The notes: generated by a model from the sequence alone, not told the origin. A DNA stretch of 64,000 bases from Megalobrama amblycephala (GCF_018812025.1 NC_063054.1:4321433-4385432), one strand, 5' to 3'; shown: positions 22,261 to 34,412, counted from the first letter of the stretch. Numbers and translations: made by a program.

Positions 22261-24979
22261 GCATTGAAAAAAAAAAAAATACTACAAAACTTACAGGCAA
22301 CTCTGGCTGCAAGAAATTCACCGACAATACGATGACAACGTTTTAGACACTAAACGGGATGGCATGTGCTCGTTTATGTTAGGCTACAATTCAAAACCGT
22401 AGGCCTATATTTCATTAAATTAAATGATATACCAACATATTTAACTAAAATATACTGATATAACCACCGTAAACAGAAGAGCACATGCTGAATTAAACGT
22501 TCAAAGAGCTACAAACACAAAACACCATCAGGGTAACGCATATTACGCTTATAAAATAATGCAATATAAACACTGCATAATAACACAATATACATAAAAC
22601 ACAACACTCCAATAAAAGTGATGCGTCACGCAGGTTATGTTTTTACGTTTTAATGTAATGTATTTAGTTTTTATGTTTTAATGAGATGAGAACATGTATT
22701 GTATTGTTATCTAAAAATGATTTTACCCTTAAATATTTATAATTTATTATTATTCACAAAACTTTTTAAATGTATTTTACAGTAAAAAATAAATATTGTC
22801 CGGTTTAATCGAATGTAGGCCTATAATGTTCGCCGTGTAATATTTTTACTGTAGCGTTTTACATTTTTTTCCCGTTAATTGTCTAAAATTTTTAAGTACA
22901 ATCAACATGGCTAAGTCATTTCAACTTAAATTAGCCTAAGTCATTTCAACTTAAATTAGCCTATATGAAACTGACTTAAAAATATTAGTTGAATCTTTAT
23001 TTATTTATTTATTTATTTATTTATTTTTTTTTTAATTGATGAGTTAAATTAATGTAGAAACGTATGTTGTTTTTTACAGTTAATAATATTTTTACATTTT
23101 TGTGACTTGGTATTATCCATCACTGTTACTGTAAAAACAAATTAACAAAAGTTTGAAGGCGTTTTACAATGTTGCGAGAAGATATAGCCTACTGTAGGCC
23201 TATTTATTAGCCTTTTATAATTTACTGGGGGGGAAAAAACATCATTGTAGTGAAACAATAGAAACTAGTGCTGTATTTTACAAATACATATAAGAAAAAA
23301 AAAAAATATTGTGTCCTGTGCTGCCTTTTGCATTTATTAATTTACAAAACAATATATTATAGGCTAAGCCAATCTGTAGCCTATTGCAGATCCCATCAGA
23401 TTTAAGGTAGCTACATAATTTTGTGTGCTATAAGCCCCCTGCACATGTTTGTCCTGTTTCATTTAAGTCAATAGCGACACCTGATGGTCTTCATTGGACC
23501 TGAAGAGACTTCATTTGAGACAAGGGGTTAGTACAGGTTTATCTGCTTCAGATTTGCACATATAAAGTGCGGCTATTGGCTATCCCTGTTTAAAAAAAAA
23601 CAGCATATGCTGGTTAGGTATGTTTTGAAGCATGGAAGCTGGTTTGAGCTTGTTTAAGCTGGTCAAGTGCTGGTCCTAAGCTGGACCTGAATCACAGGGA
23701 ATCTAAGACTGAAGACATTGTGAATCATAACAACAATTTTAGGTATAAAGAAACTTAAAATCTTAAAACTAGGCTATCCTAAAAATTAAAATGTCCCTGA
23801 TTTAAAAAAAAAAGTTAAGCACAATTAACAGGCATCTTGCCTTCTTCTCTTATAAAGCAGATAAGCAATGATAAATGGCATATCACTTCACACTGAAGCA
23901 ATAACTTCCATACAATGTACAGTCCATGTACTCAAGCTGCAGGGCAAAGTCAGATTCATCAATAAAACATGATTTTCCATAAAGGGTTACCGTTTTTGCC
24001 TCTGGGAGAGGAACACTATTATACGATGCCGACACGCAAAACACTGGAGAAAAAAAAACAAAAAACATTCATGCTGGTAGTTTGGCCATGTCTTAACATT
24101 GACTTGCCTATATGTAGACTAGACTGCATTTTTGTGCATCATAGATGCGTTCTCAAATGACCTGAAAAAAATATGATGTAAAAATAACTAGCAAATAACT
24201 GTCATTTATACACAAGCAGACTCTACAAAAGGCCTATGTGATCTAATTATATCTAAATGAATATGTTGATTTTACGAGGATATATAAAGTATTCAAAAAA
24301 AGACTAATCTAATTAAAACGTTATCAAATAATTAATTTGTTTAAATTATTTGCCTTACTGTAAACTCTGCTTATAAGCTTAAACGAAACATCTGATAATA
24401 TTGTTCTAAATCTGTAAACTTCACCAATAGGCAAGCAAAATGTTGATGATCTTACATAGATTATTGTTCTTGAAGTAGTTTGGGACAGAAAACAGAGGAT
24501 CTGAGCGGTGAATTCACGGTCAATTACGCCCTCTAGTGGATTCATCTGCACAGTTTCATCTTCACGCACACTCTGGGTTTTTGTGATTTATCCATAGACA
24601 GATTTTTTTTTTTTTAATACCGTATAAACTTTACATTATATTCCCTAACCCTAACTCTACCCCTAAACATAACCTTTACAGAAATAAAACATAAATTAGT
24701 AAGATTTATAAACTGTTTTCCGTACAGGGACGACGGTTTGCCCCCACAACATAAAAAATCAGGTTTTCAGGAATGTAATATGATGTATAAATTAACATTT
24801 ATCTTTAACAGCAATATGATAGTGAATAGCAGGTTTTAAACGGGCTATATGTAGAATTCAGAAACACTTGTTATTAGCAACACCGGTGGCCGTTAAGTGA
24901 ACTGCCAGCAACTTACTGCTCGTGCTCGCTCTCGTGCACCTGTAGCCTACGTGCAAAATACTGAACGTCATTCAAGACC
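22261..24979. other. Intergenic, repeat fragments
   Basis: No gene supported. Contains a (TTTA)n run at 22998-23027, an AGCTGGT-rich stretch (23600-23690) typical of a common cyprinid repeat, a CCCTAACCC-like stretch at 24640-24670 that is interspersed and not telomeric, and a short block at 24510-24560 that recurs at 28160-28225. Confidence 0.45.
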
Positions 24980-25322
24980 CCGATATAGACCTTATGTAGC
25001 CCCGCCCCTTTTCAGCGCTGCGCTCGTTGTCTTTTGACTTCCGGCTTGTATTTCCACAGCGATCTTATGTATTTATGAATGAACTGCTCATTTTAAAATC
25101 TTCCCGTTCTACTGACATTTGTTAAGACACCCGCTTTAAACATTACAGTGCTCATGATAACTTTTGTTAACTCTATAACACGTAAATCCACTTCACCAGC
25201 TAATTATTCTTCAACAGCGATGCCATAGAAATGTACAGGGCTACCGCGAAAACGGAAGTTCAAAGACAATATTCTAAAGATGGCGGCGCGCATGTTTCTC
25301 TGGAAAATAAGGTCTATACTGC
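24980..25322. mobile_element. MITE with TATAGACCTTAT inverted ends
   Basis: TATAGACCTTAT at 24984-24995 is exactly inverted at 25307-25318. The interior is GC-richer, with GCCCCGCCCC and ATGGCGGCGCGC. Target duplication not clear. Confidence 0.5.
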
Positions 25323-26035
25323 GGGTGTTTATTTTCGTTCTTTGCTTATAAGTAAAAGGAAGTTAGAAATACCTTCGCAGTGATATAACGTTAGGCCTAC
25401 TCTTACCGAACATCGAATCATGATTCAGATCGCGTGTCAAACTGCCAACGGCTGAAATCACGTGACTTTGGCGCTCCGAACAGCAGATTCGATACACTGA
25501 TTCATTGAAGCAGTGTTTTGAAATCGGCCATCACTTTTTAAGTCCTTATTTTGTTTTGTTTTTTGGCGCACCAAAAATATTCACTTTATAATATTAATAT
25601 TGAACCACTGTACTCACATGAACTGATTTAAATATGTTTTTAGTACATTAATGGATCTTGAATGAGGAAATGTCATTGCTGGCTATGGAGGTCTCACTGA
25701 GCCATCGGATTTCAACAAAAATATCTTAATTTGTGTTCTGAAGATTAACGAAGGTCTTACGGGTGTGGAACGCCATGAGGGTAAGTAATAAATGACAGAA
25801 TTTTATGAATTTCTTTCTTCTGCTGAAAAAAAAAAAAAAAAAAGTGAAAAAAAGTTTTTGAAGAACATGGTTAACCAAACAATTGAGGGGCCCCATTGAC
25901 TTCCATAGTATGGAAACAAAATATCAGTATTTTAACAATTTCCAGCAGAGTTCATTTTCATGATGTGACCAAATACATTTATTATATTTTGTGACAATGG
26001 AGTGGCTGCACAGCTGTGTTGATGGGAGAGGTATG
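25323..26035. other. Intergenic with partial MITE
   Basis: 25690-25810 is a partial copy of the AGGGTTAGTTCACCC-type MITE (right half, ending near the CATGAGGG and TGACAGAATTTT words). No gene seen. Confidence 0.45.
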
Positions 26036-27884
26036 AACCAGAGGCCTATTGCATGAAGCTGGTTTCAGAAGCTACCCAGGTAAGTTTGAGATTATTTTGA
26101 GCAAAATCTGTTTTTTCAGGTTCAAGGAGGTTTATTGATTTTTAGCGGTGTGTATTGCCACGGATTTATTCTGGGTTGGAGCAAACCAAAACTGGACCAA
26201 AGTGTGAAATATGTAACAAATGTGTGATACTAATAAAGCCACTCCCCCTGTATCTATCACTCTAAATTAAAGCACTTTACAGTAAACTAATTTTACAAAT
26301 AGCCCATCTTTTGCTGCTGATTATGTAATATATTTACATTATATGAATTATAAATACTTTAATTCATATAGTATATTCATATAGTTAATATATGAATTGA
26401 AAGTTAATATTACACTTTGCATTTAAATAAATATAAATGTATACGCTAAATGTAAATACATGCTTTTTCTTTTGAGCTCTCTGTGAACCTATAGAAATGA
26501 TTTCAATTCAAGTGATTCACTTGCATTGATAAAGTCTGATCTTTCCACAGCCTTCTCAAACTTTCGCTGCAGCAACTGTTTATTCCTGACTTGTATTTAT
26601 TTTCAATTTCCTGAACTGTTTTAATTCCTGAACAGAGAAGTGAATTGTGCTGCTCTCTTGTGAGAAGTGAATCAAACTGATGCTCTCATGTTCCTTGTGA
26701 TTGGCTCTTTGCTGCACGTGACACTTTCAGGTGCACACGCTTAATCACAAACTCTGGCTCAAACCCTAAGTTGACAGAGAATGTTTATATATTGTGCGTT
26801 GTAAACCACTAGACCTGGGGCCTGTACCATGAAGCTGGATTAGCTGGCTAACCAGGTAAGTTTCAGATTAGTTTGTGCCAATCCTGGGTTTTAGGTACCA
26901 TGAAAGTGACTTGGCTTTTAGCGGTGTTCATCGCCATAGTAACTTACGCTCCATGGCTAACCTGCTCCGGGGCAGGTTATGTTCTAGGTTAGAGATCTCA
27001 AACTGAAATTGGACCAATCAGACGTAAGCTAAGTGACACTGACACACCCAACACAATAAAGTCCATCCCTCAGTTTCTCTTCCTCCAAATTAAATGTCAC
27101 AATATAGTAAAAACAAATATTTAATGATAAAATTGTCTGGTTTTAATGATAATTACTTAGAATTATTTTATGATTTATATATGATTTGTATAATTATCTA
27201 TATTTTTATTAATCCATTACATGCACACAAGTTTAGTTTAACAGTTGTTAGTAAGCATTTAGTTTCAATGAATATTAATATATATATAGATCTTATGTAA
27301 TATAAATAAGTAAATATACTCTTTAAATATGACTACATGTGAACTTGTATATTTGAGTCTCTATTGCTATATATGATCAACTATATAAACTAACTTCACA
27401 ACTTTCACTTGCACTGATAGAGAAAGATCATTTCTTTTATTTGTCCTCTTTCACAGACAAGTATTTTCCATTAGTGTAAATGCGTTTAAATTCTTCATTT
27501 TCAGCAAAAGAGTTTTGAATCACGCTGGCTCTCTCGCGAGAAGTGAATCACAGTTTATCTCTGTTGCAAGGCATGTGATTGGCTGTTTGGCACTGATGTC
27601 ACAGATTCATGTGCACGCGCTCCACAAACTCAGGATCAAAGCCTGAGTTGACAGAGAAAGTTGATGATCAGCATCATGGTACCAACAAAGCCAGATAGGA
27701 GTGGTTTGGTTTTGTCAACTCGAAACTAATCCTATAACCCTGAGTTTGTTCAACTACCATCATGGTACAGGCCCCTGATCTAAACCAGGCTGGATTTGTA
27801 TCTAGACGTATTCTGACATATTCTCTAGACATATTCTGAAACTCAGAGTTTGTTTAGCTAGCTTCATGTAACAGACCCCTGGTT
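26036..27884. mobile_element. Outer inverted-repeat element (CCTATTGCATGAAGC ends)
   Basis: The left end (about 26036-26060, GGCCTATTGCATGAAGC) and the right end (about 27861-27884, GCTTCATGTAACAGACC) are inverted copies with a few mismatches. A related, younger element sits inside. No transposase is visible; superfamily unresolved. Confidence 0.55.
26815..27777. mobile_element. Inner inverted-repeat element (GGGGCCTGTACCATGA ends)
   Basis: A 16-bp perfect inverted end, GGGGCCTGTACCATGA at 26817-26832 and its complement at 27760-27775. The interior is non-coding; frames such as 27094-27300 have no recognised similarity. It is nested in the related outer element. Confidence 0.7.
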
Positions 27885-28249
27885 TATGTAACCATGCCTA
27901 GAAATTGTCAGATATCCTTTTTATTTTTTCTGTTGCTTCTCTGTCTAAGATTTTTTTTTCTGGGGTCAGGTTTTATGGTGTCTTCTGAAATCTTCAAGAC
28001 AAATGACAAGTACACAGACAGTGAGCACATGATATTGAATAAGCTACTTAATAGCCTATCACAATTCAACAGAAACAGGATTCAGGTATCGTTTAAAAGT
28101 ATATTGGTATCCATTTAAAAGTAATGGTGATGAAAGGTGATATGGTGGAATCAAAGGGCTGACGGTTGAAATCAAGGTCAATTGCCCCCTCTAGTGGATT
28201 CATCTGCACAGCTCCATCTTCACCACTCACTGTCAGCAAGACTGCTTGA
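27885..28249. other. Intergenic, no gene seen
   Basis: A frame at 27894-28118 (plus) has no recognised similarity. 28160-28225 repeats a block found at 24510-24560. Confidence 0.4.
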
Positions 28250-28576
28250 AGGGTTAGTTCACCCAAAAGTGGAAATTCTGTCATCATTTACTCACCCTCA
28301 AGTTGTCCCAAACCTGTATGAATTTCTTTCTGCTGCTCAACACAAAAGGTATTTTGAAGAATATCGTTAACCAAACAGTTGTAGGGTACCTTTGACTTCT
28401 AGTAATTTTTTTCCCCAAACTATTGAAGTCAGTGGGGCCCATCAACTGTTTGGTTACCAACATCCTTCAAAATATTTTCTTTTGTATTCAGCACAAAAAA
28501 AAAAGAAAGAAATTCAGGGTTTGAGCAACTTGAGGGTGAGTAAATGACAGAATTTTCATTTTTGGGTGAACTCCCT
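28250..28576. mobile_element. TTAA-type MITE (AGGGTTAGTTCACCC ends), copy c
   Basis: Left flank TTGA (a decayed TTAA) at 28246-28249, right flank TTAA at 28577-28580. Left end AGGGTTAGTTCACCC; right end GGGTGAACTCCCT, which has lost bases. The interior is also partly self-complementary. Confidence 0.7.
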
Positions 28577-28580
28577 TTAA

Positions 28581-29127
28581 GAACAGAGGTGCATGAGGTT
28601 GAAGAAGGTATACTGTATATCCCTTTACTTCCAAAGGACAGATTTGTCATGGAAGACCTTTTTAGTAGGTTGTGACAAAATATAACACAGCTTTTTATTA
28701 TAATAAATGTCATGTTTAGAATTGTGGTTATCTAGTGTGAAATAATTTTAATGTTCCCAGCAAGCAATTATCCTCCAACCATCTTTGTTCAGTAATCATG
28801 GTAATTTGTTACATTCCATTCCCCCTCAGTCACCCATACGATACTCTCTGCTCCACTTTCTGATAAATAAAATGAAATAGTCAAAGTATAAACTGTTTGC
28901 AAAGGAGATATGCAACACTGGTTTTGAACAGTTACCTAAAGAACCTAAAGAACAGATCATGGACATTCACACAATTTATTTATTTTTTAATAAATAGATT
29001 GTGCATTGTATCAGAGGACAATTGTGATGTCACTCAATTTACAGCCAGTTACATTTAAAACGATGATTAGGCCCACAAACTACAAGTAAACACAGCAAAA
29101 TACTGACATTAAAAATAAAGCCAGATA
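28581..29127. other. Intergenic, no feature seen
   Basis: AT-rich; nothing supportable. Confidence 0.4.
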
Positions 29128-29460
29128 TTTACTGTAACAAGGATCCACTGTAGGCAAGTCTTGGAGAACCCATTGTGCAGTTTATTTAACTCAAAAAGTG
29201 TAAAAATACAGAACAGACTTCGCACTTAAAAAAAAAAAAAATAAATAAAAAAATATTCTCACTTCAGTTGTGATAAAGTATGCAAACACAGCACAAGCAT
29301 CACTATGGGAAGCAGAAAATGTCGGACTTCACGTCTCCGTTTTCAGCTCCTCAGCTGAAAGCTGGGACGTGGAGCATGGGCAGACTTGGCAGGCTAGGAC
29401 ACCTCTAGGGCGGCGCTGGCAGTTCAGGGAACCATGGAGGTGCAGGCAGTTCAGGGCCGG

Positions 29461-29548
29461 CATAACATGAAGAGACTCAGACCTAGCAGGCATGACATGA
29501 AGAGACTCAGACTTGGCAGGCATGACATGAAGTCTCTGGCTGGGCAGG
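29461..29548 (-). repeat. 30-bp in-frame tandem repeat (gag-like C-terminus)
   Basis: Units begin at 29461, 29491 and 29521 (30, 30 and 28 bp), each built on CATGACATGAAGAGACTCAG. Translated on the minus strand they give a ten-residue period containing HVMPA. Confidence 0.9.
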
Positions 29549-29905
29549 CATGATGTGGATAACTCCCGACATGACAGTCGGGACGTGGAAATGCTCTGGG
29601 GTGGTGGCCATGACATGAGACCCTGTTACTGGGGGTACTCATGTCACAATTAACTCCATCCTGTTGCTTGGATGGAGTTAACTGTGGGAGGTTTACTGAA
29701 GTCCTCAACTTCTACTGTAAGGGTGATCCATCCAGCAGCAGAGCAAAGGCAATGTATTTACTTTGTGTCCAGTGAGGGGTATTGTCAGGCATGAGGCAAA
29801 AAAGAAAATCATTTAGAGCAAAATCATTGAAGTCCACCTGGCTGCACAGTTCACAGAATTCCTCCACATAAGCCTCCAGGGGATGATGATCTCCCTGATG
29901 TAGAC

Positions 29906-30097
29906 CAGTGGTTCTCAAACCTGTCCTGGGGACCCCTCACCACTGCACATTTTGCATGTTTCCCTCATCTAACACACCTGATTCAACTCATCAACTAATT
30001 AGTAGAAACTGCAAGAGTTGAATTGGGTGTGTCTGATGAGGGAGACATACAAAATGTGCAGCGGTAAGGGTCCCCAGGACAGGTTTGAGAACCACTG
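29906..30097. mobile_element. Palindromic hAT-like MITE with 8-bp duplication
   Basis: 192 bp with long inverted ends (CAGTGGTTCTCAAACCTGTC at the left, its complement at the right), flanked by a perfect 8-bp duplication ATGTAGAC at 29898-29905 and 30098-30105. It splits the gag-like frame. Confidence 0.92.
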
Positions 30098-30149
30098 ATG
30101 TAGACAAAAGAAAAAAACTGCTGGGTCCATGGTTATTGGTGAAGTATTC

Positions 30150-31069
30150 TGTAACAAGGATCCACTGTAGGCAAGTCTCGGAGAACATAGTGCAGCTGAC
30201 TAAATTAGTGATGGGTCGTTCGTGAACGAGCCGGCTCTAAGAGCCGGCTCTTTTACGTGAACGTCGGGAGCCGGCTCACATATCTGAAGAGCCGACTCTA
30301 TTTTTAAAAATAAAGCCTATAGAAATTCAATCATTATGTAATGAATGATTTTAATTTTATTTAAAACAATAGACTAATAATTCAAAGAACAACACTAAAA
30401 AATATAATTATATAAGCCTAGGCGCACACACTAGTGATGGGCATTCCGGCTCTTTCGTGAGCTGGCTCGTTTGAAGAGCCGGCTCGTTTCGTGAGCCGGC
30501 TCTTTAAATAATAAACATATTTTGACTATGATAGGTGTGAAAACAGTTCTAATTAAATTATTAAATGAAATCATACCGCAATGTCACAATTTCACAAATT
30601 GTTTTCACACCTATCATAGTCCAAGTCATAGTTAAAACATTTATTATTTAAAGGGGCTCTTTTCAGTGAGCTGAGTCAAACGAGCCGGCTACAAAAAGAG
30701 CCGGAATGCCCATCACAACTTAAATCAAAATGTGATAAAATACAAAACACAGAATTGCCTTGGTATAAACAACATAAAACTCAACAACAGGGTAACAGGG
30801 AAATACTTCACAAAGATGAGGCAAACATGAGGGCTTAAATACACAAGGACTAATCACTAGACAAGGGACACCTGTGCACACTTAACCAATGAACCAATGA
30901 AAACATAGCACATGAGAACAAGGGAATCACATGACACGATCACATGAGGACATGGGAAACACATGACATCAGGGAGCACATGGCAAACAATAGCAATCAT
31001 AGCAAAGAAACACGACTAAACTTCAAAATAGAACATGAACATGAAACAAAACCAAAACTAGACGTGACA
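30150..31069 (-). repeat. 5' LTR (minus orientation), interrupted
   Basis: The segment 30150-30205, resuming at 30717, matches the partial LTR at 29133-29230 (shared TAACAAGGATCCACTGTAGG, then GGCAAGTC and a GTGCAG block). The remainder to 31069 ends in GACGTGACA on the plus strand. Without the hAT-like insert the LTR is about 0.4 kb. Confidence 0.65.
30206..30716. mobile_element. Composite hAT-like MITEs rich in GAGCCGGCTC
   Basis: A left end TAGTGATGGGTCGTTCGTGA at 30206 is followed by several GAGCCGGCTC palindromes. A second element, TAGTGATGGGCATTCCGGCT at 30432, has its inverted end at 30716. The second is complete (about 285 bp); the first lacks a matching right end, so this is a nested or recombined pair. 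The whole block interrupts the 5' LTR, whose sequence resumes at about 30717. Confidence 0.7.
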
Positions 31070-31309
31070 TTTACCATAAACAGTTGTGCTCAGAATTATT
31101 GGCACCCTTGGTAAATATGAACAAAGAAGCTTGTAAAAATAAATCTGTATTGTTAATCCTTTTGATCTTTTATTAAGAAAAATCACAAAAATCTAACCTT
31201 TCATTGAAGTAAAAGTATTGAAAATGTAGGGAAAATCTCTTTATGAAACAAATGTTTTTCTCCAAAACACGTTGGCCACAATTATTGGCACCCTTTTATT
31301 CAATACTTT

Positions 31310-31728
31310 TGGCAACCTCCTTTTGCCAAGATAACAGCTCATCTATAATGTCTGATGAGTTTGGAGAACACCTGACAAGAGATCAGAGACCATTCCTTGA
31401 TATAGAATCTCTACAGATCCTTCAGATTCCCAGCTTCATGTTGGTGCTTCTTCTCTTCAGTTCACTCCACTCATTTTCTTCAGGGTTCAGGTCAAGGACT
31501 GGGACGACCATGGCAGAAGCTTCATTTTGTGCTCAGTTTTTGTGTTGGTTTTGCTGTTTGTTTTGGATCATTGTCCTGATGGACGATCCAACCACAGCCC
31601 ATTATAGGATTTCTAGCAGAAGCAGTCAGGTTTTGATCTTTTATCTGTTGATATTTAATAGAATCCATGACACCATGCATCTGAACAAGATGCCCAGGAC
31701 CTCCAGTGGAAAAATAGGCCCACAACAT
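31310..31728 (-). pseudogene. Tc1 transposase, C-terminal part, broken
   Basis: Minus strand, 31728 downward: YFSTGGPGHL, then HQDNDPKQTAK (the DNDPKHTA block with the second catalytic Asp), then in another frame DLNPEENEW with ELKRR (the NPIENLW-type block with the catalytic Glu). Frameshifts and stops separate the blocks. The N-terminal half continues at 35282-35511, on the other side of the inserted hAT element. The DNA-binding N-terminus is not found. Confidence 0.85.
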
Positions 31729-32021
31729 TAAAGATCCAGCAGTATATTTAACTGTGGGAATGGGTGCATTTTATCTCTATGTGTAGGCCTGCACGATTAA
31801 ATGTTTGTAAACCGAAATCGCGATTTGAAAGGGTGCGATTTTCAAATCGTAAGAGCTGCGATTATTTCGATGAAGAACTATCAAATATGGTAACAAGCAT
31901 CTACATAGTTTTTGACAGTTCGCTTCATGCGCATTTTATGTTTGATGCAGAGTTTAACCATTAGGGGGCATTTTAACACTGAACGTGCTGACTGAATGTC
32001 AAATAACGCCATTTGGAAAAG

Positions 32022-34226
32022 ATGAACGTGAGCAGCAGTTCAACTTCCCAACAAAGTGTGTCTGCAGAAGAGCAAAGTCCTGCAGACGACTTGGTACCTA
32101 AACGAAAAAGCACTGCATATGTTTGGAATTATTTTGAATTTCGACGTTCTGATGTACATCAAAGGCAAGTACTTTGTAAAACCTGCCGTACATCTTTGTT
32201 GACCTCGCGAGGCATCACTAACCTGTATCAGCACCTGCAGTGCAGGTATCACAGACAAATCTATGATGAATACATGGCCAAAAGGCCCACCGATGAACAC
32301 ACTTTGTCACAACCACCGCGACTGACATCCAAGAAAACTTCAATTGCTCAAGCGTTAGAAAGTGGCAAACCCTATGACAAATCTTCACGAAGGTACGGCG
32401 AAATAACAGACAAGTTACCTGGCTAAAGATATGGTGCCGATTAACGCTGTCACAAAAGATGGTTTCAAGAATCCTAACGCTTGATAAAAGATATCGCATT
32501 CCTTCTCGTACGTTCTTTACTCAAGCCATCCAAAACCTTTACAATACATGCAGAAAGAAGGTTGAAGGTCTCAATGTTCATTTCATATGTGAGGATTTTG
32601 AATTAAAGAGTCGTTGTTTACAAACGTCGTACTTTCCCACTGAGCATACGGAGAAAACATCGCTTCTGCTTTGAAAGATGCTCTAGCTGGCTGGGGTCTG
32701 AACGAAGAAGGCCAGGTGTGCATCACCACAGTGGAAATAAATGGATGGACCAGGCTGCAGTGCTTCAGTCACAGACTCTATCTTGCTATCGGTAAGTGTT
32801 CATATATAATATACATTTTATAATTGGGAATTATTCATATACAATACATAATCATATTGTAATAACAATAATAAATAATTTTACAGCATTGGTTGAGCTT
32901 TGTTAATAATAGAATTTACTGCATTAACTTATACATGTTTAACATTTCTGTTAGTTTCAAAAAACTGTATTATGAACAAATATGAATAATTAATAAGGAG
33001 TAAAATGTGTATATAAATTAAAATGAACTTAAATACTTTAAAAAATGTTGTTCATTGTAGGTTCATTCACATCTTAGATATTAACTAATGCTAACTGAGA
33101 TAATAGCATTCTAAGCTTTTCTTAATGGTATATTTTCAGAAAACGCAAGCAGTAGGCTTTTGCAAGAAGCCGGTCAGTCAATTCTCCTACAGCTGGAAGA
33201 ATAGAATGGCATTGACAGCAGCCCAAAAAGAGCTGAATCTGCCTGAGCATTCATTGATTACAGAGTGCCCCACAAGATGGGGAACCAAGGAAAAAATGAT
33301 TGCAAGGGTTCTGCAGCAATGTAAATCTTTGAATCATGTGCTGTCTGCAGACAAGAAAATAAGGCATCTAACGCTGACATGGCAAGACATAGAGGTGTTA
33401 GAATCCATCCACAAAGCTCTGCATCCACTCCAGGAGTATACAGATGTGCTTTCGGGAGAGGATTATGTTAGTGTCTCCTATCTTAAGCCAGTTCTTTACC
33501 TTTTGAGGACAAAGACACTCGCTGAAGATCAGGACGATACTAATCTAACAAGGGCAATCAAAGACAGAGTACCTCAAGGAAAAATATGATGACCCATCCA
33601 CTCAAGAACTTCTGGATGTTACATCATTCTTAGATCCTCGCTTTAAAATGAATTACATCAGTCAAGACAACATCCCAACCATCAAAGAAAGAATGATGAC
33701 AGAGATGGAAGAAGTTGCATGAAAGGTAAGTAAATGGCACTTATGAGGAAATGTGTTGAGCATTCATTTCCGAACTGAACATGTTAAAACCTTAGTAACT
33801 TGCTTGCCCTGTTTTTGAATGTTACAGGAGAAAAGATCACGTGTCTCAGAGTCACAGGATTTAACAGCAGCCCAGTCTGTGAAAGCTAAGTCACTTGGCA
33901 GCTATTTCAAGATTTCCTCTGTGTCTCCAGAAGAACCTCCTAATTTTCATCATGTGGTGGAAACAGAGCTAAACAGCTACTTAACTGCACCAGCAATTGA
34001 TGGAGAAGGGAATCGCCTGACCTGGTGGAAACAGCACCAGGCTAACTTTCCCAGGTTGAGCAGGTTGGCTTCCCAATACCTGTGTGTTCCTGCCACAAGC
34101 ATACCGTTGGAAAGACTCTTCAGTGCAGCAGGCAATATAGTAACATGTCAATGGTCATGCTTCAAACCAGAGAGAGTGGATATGCTGCTCTTTTTGTCAA
34201 AAAAATCTTTAAGCACATTACCCTGA
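32022..34226 (+). pseudogene. BED-finger hAT transposase, multiply broken
   Basis: Starts MNVSSSSTSQ. A BED-type finger follows (about residues 30-80: VWNYFEF, LCKTC, then HLQCRYH). After a stop near 32424 and frame changes come FFTQAIQNLYNTCR and ENIASALKD. At about 32730 the sequence runs CITTVEINGW where relatives have DNGAN between ITT and the rest, so about eight codons with a catalytic-region Asp are missing. An intron (GTAAGT at 32792, AG at 33139) leads to ECPTRWGT, LSADKK and SVSYLKPVL, then a frameshift near 33570. A stop precedes a second intron (33726-33827). The last exon has WWKQHQANFPRL and PLERLFSAAGNI, the hAT dimerisation domain. It resembles ZBED-like fish transposases. Non-functional. 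Confidence 0.93.
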
Positions 34227-34412
34227 ACAATGTGAAAATGTAACACAATATAAATGTGAAGGTTTTCTTGTAGGCCTTTCGGCCTCAGAGTTATTCATGT
34301 ACTTTGCACTTTAAATGGCAAAAACTTTTGCTGTCATTGTTTCAACCTTAATGTAGGTTATGGTCAGTGTTTTACTGATGTAGAATTGTTTACAGTGTGT
34401 TTGGGCTCTTAA

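Larger units (their letters stand above)
29329..30130 (-). pseudogene. gag-like gene of the LTR element, broken
   Basis: Minus strand. An ATG at 30130-30128, just inside the 5' LTR, opens MDPA, and the frame is then cut by a MITE at 29906-30097. After it comes LEAYVEEFCELCSQVDF and later MPDNTPHWTQ, resembling a gag-like protein common in cyprinid genomes whose core reads LEEYVEEF. An in-frame stop follows GSPLQ near 29712. The C-terminal part is a decapeptide repeat of the form SESLHVMPAR. Similar fish proteins end in long runs of such ten-residue units, as I remember. The product would be a particle-forming RNA-binding protein; this copy is not functional. Confidence 0.6.
29133..31069 (-). 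mobile_element. Non-autonomous LTR retrotransposon, minus orientation
   Basis: A perfect 5-bp duplication, TTTAC, flanks the element (29128-29132 and 31070-31074). On the minus strand it starts TGTCACG and ends CTTGTTACA, the usual TG...CA ends. The 5' LTR is 30150-31069, with a hAT-like insert inside; the other end keeps only the terminal part of the second LTR (29133 to about 29230), including an AATAAA on the minus strand. The interior has only a gag-like reading frame; no protease, reverse transcriptase or integrase is seen. About 1.9 kb, of which about 0.7 kb are later insertions. Confidence 0.75.

Noticed and set aside
24640..24670. CCCTAACCC-like telomeric motif
   Set aside because: Short, imperfect and inside an interspersed repeat; no telomeric array.
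29461..29548. Possible CRISPR-like array of 30-bp repeats
   Set aside because: Repeats are contiguous without spacers and in frame with the gag-like protein; the genome is eukaryotic.
31243..31731. 162-codon plus-strand frame
   Set aside because: Antisense of Tc1 transposase remnants; the meaningful frames are on the minus strand.
32013..32426. First hAT transposase frame as a domesticated BED-finger gene
   Set aside because: The element is flanked by an 8-bp footprint, later exons are frameshifted and the catalytic region is deleted; no sign of a retained function.
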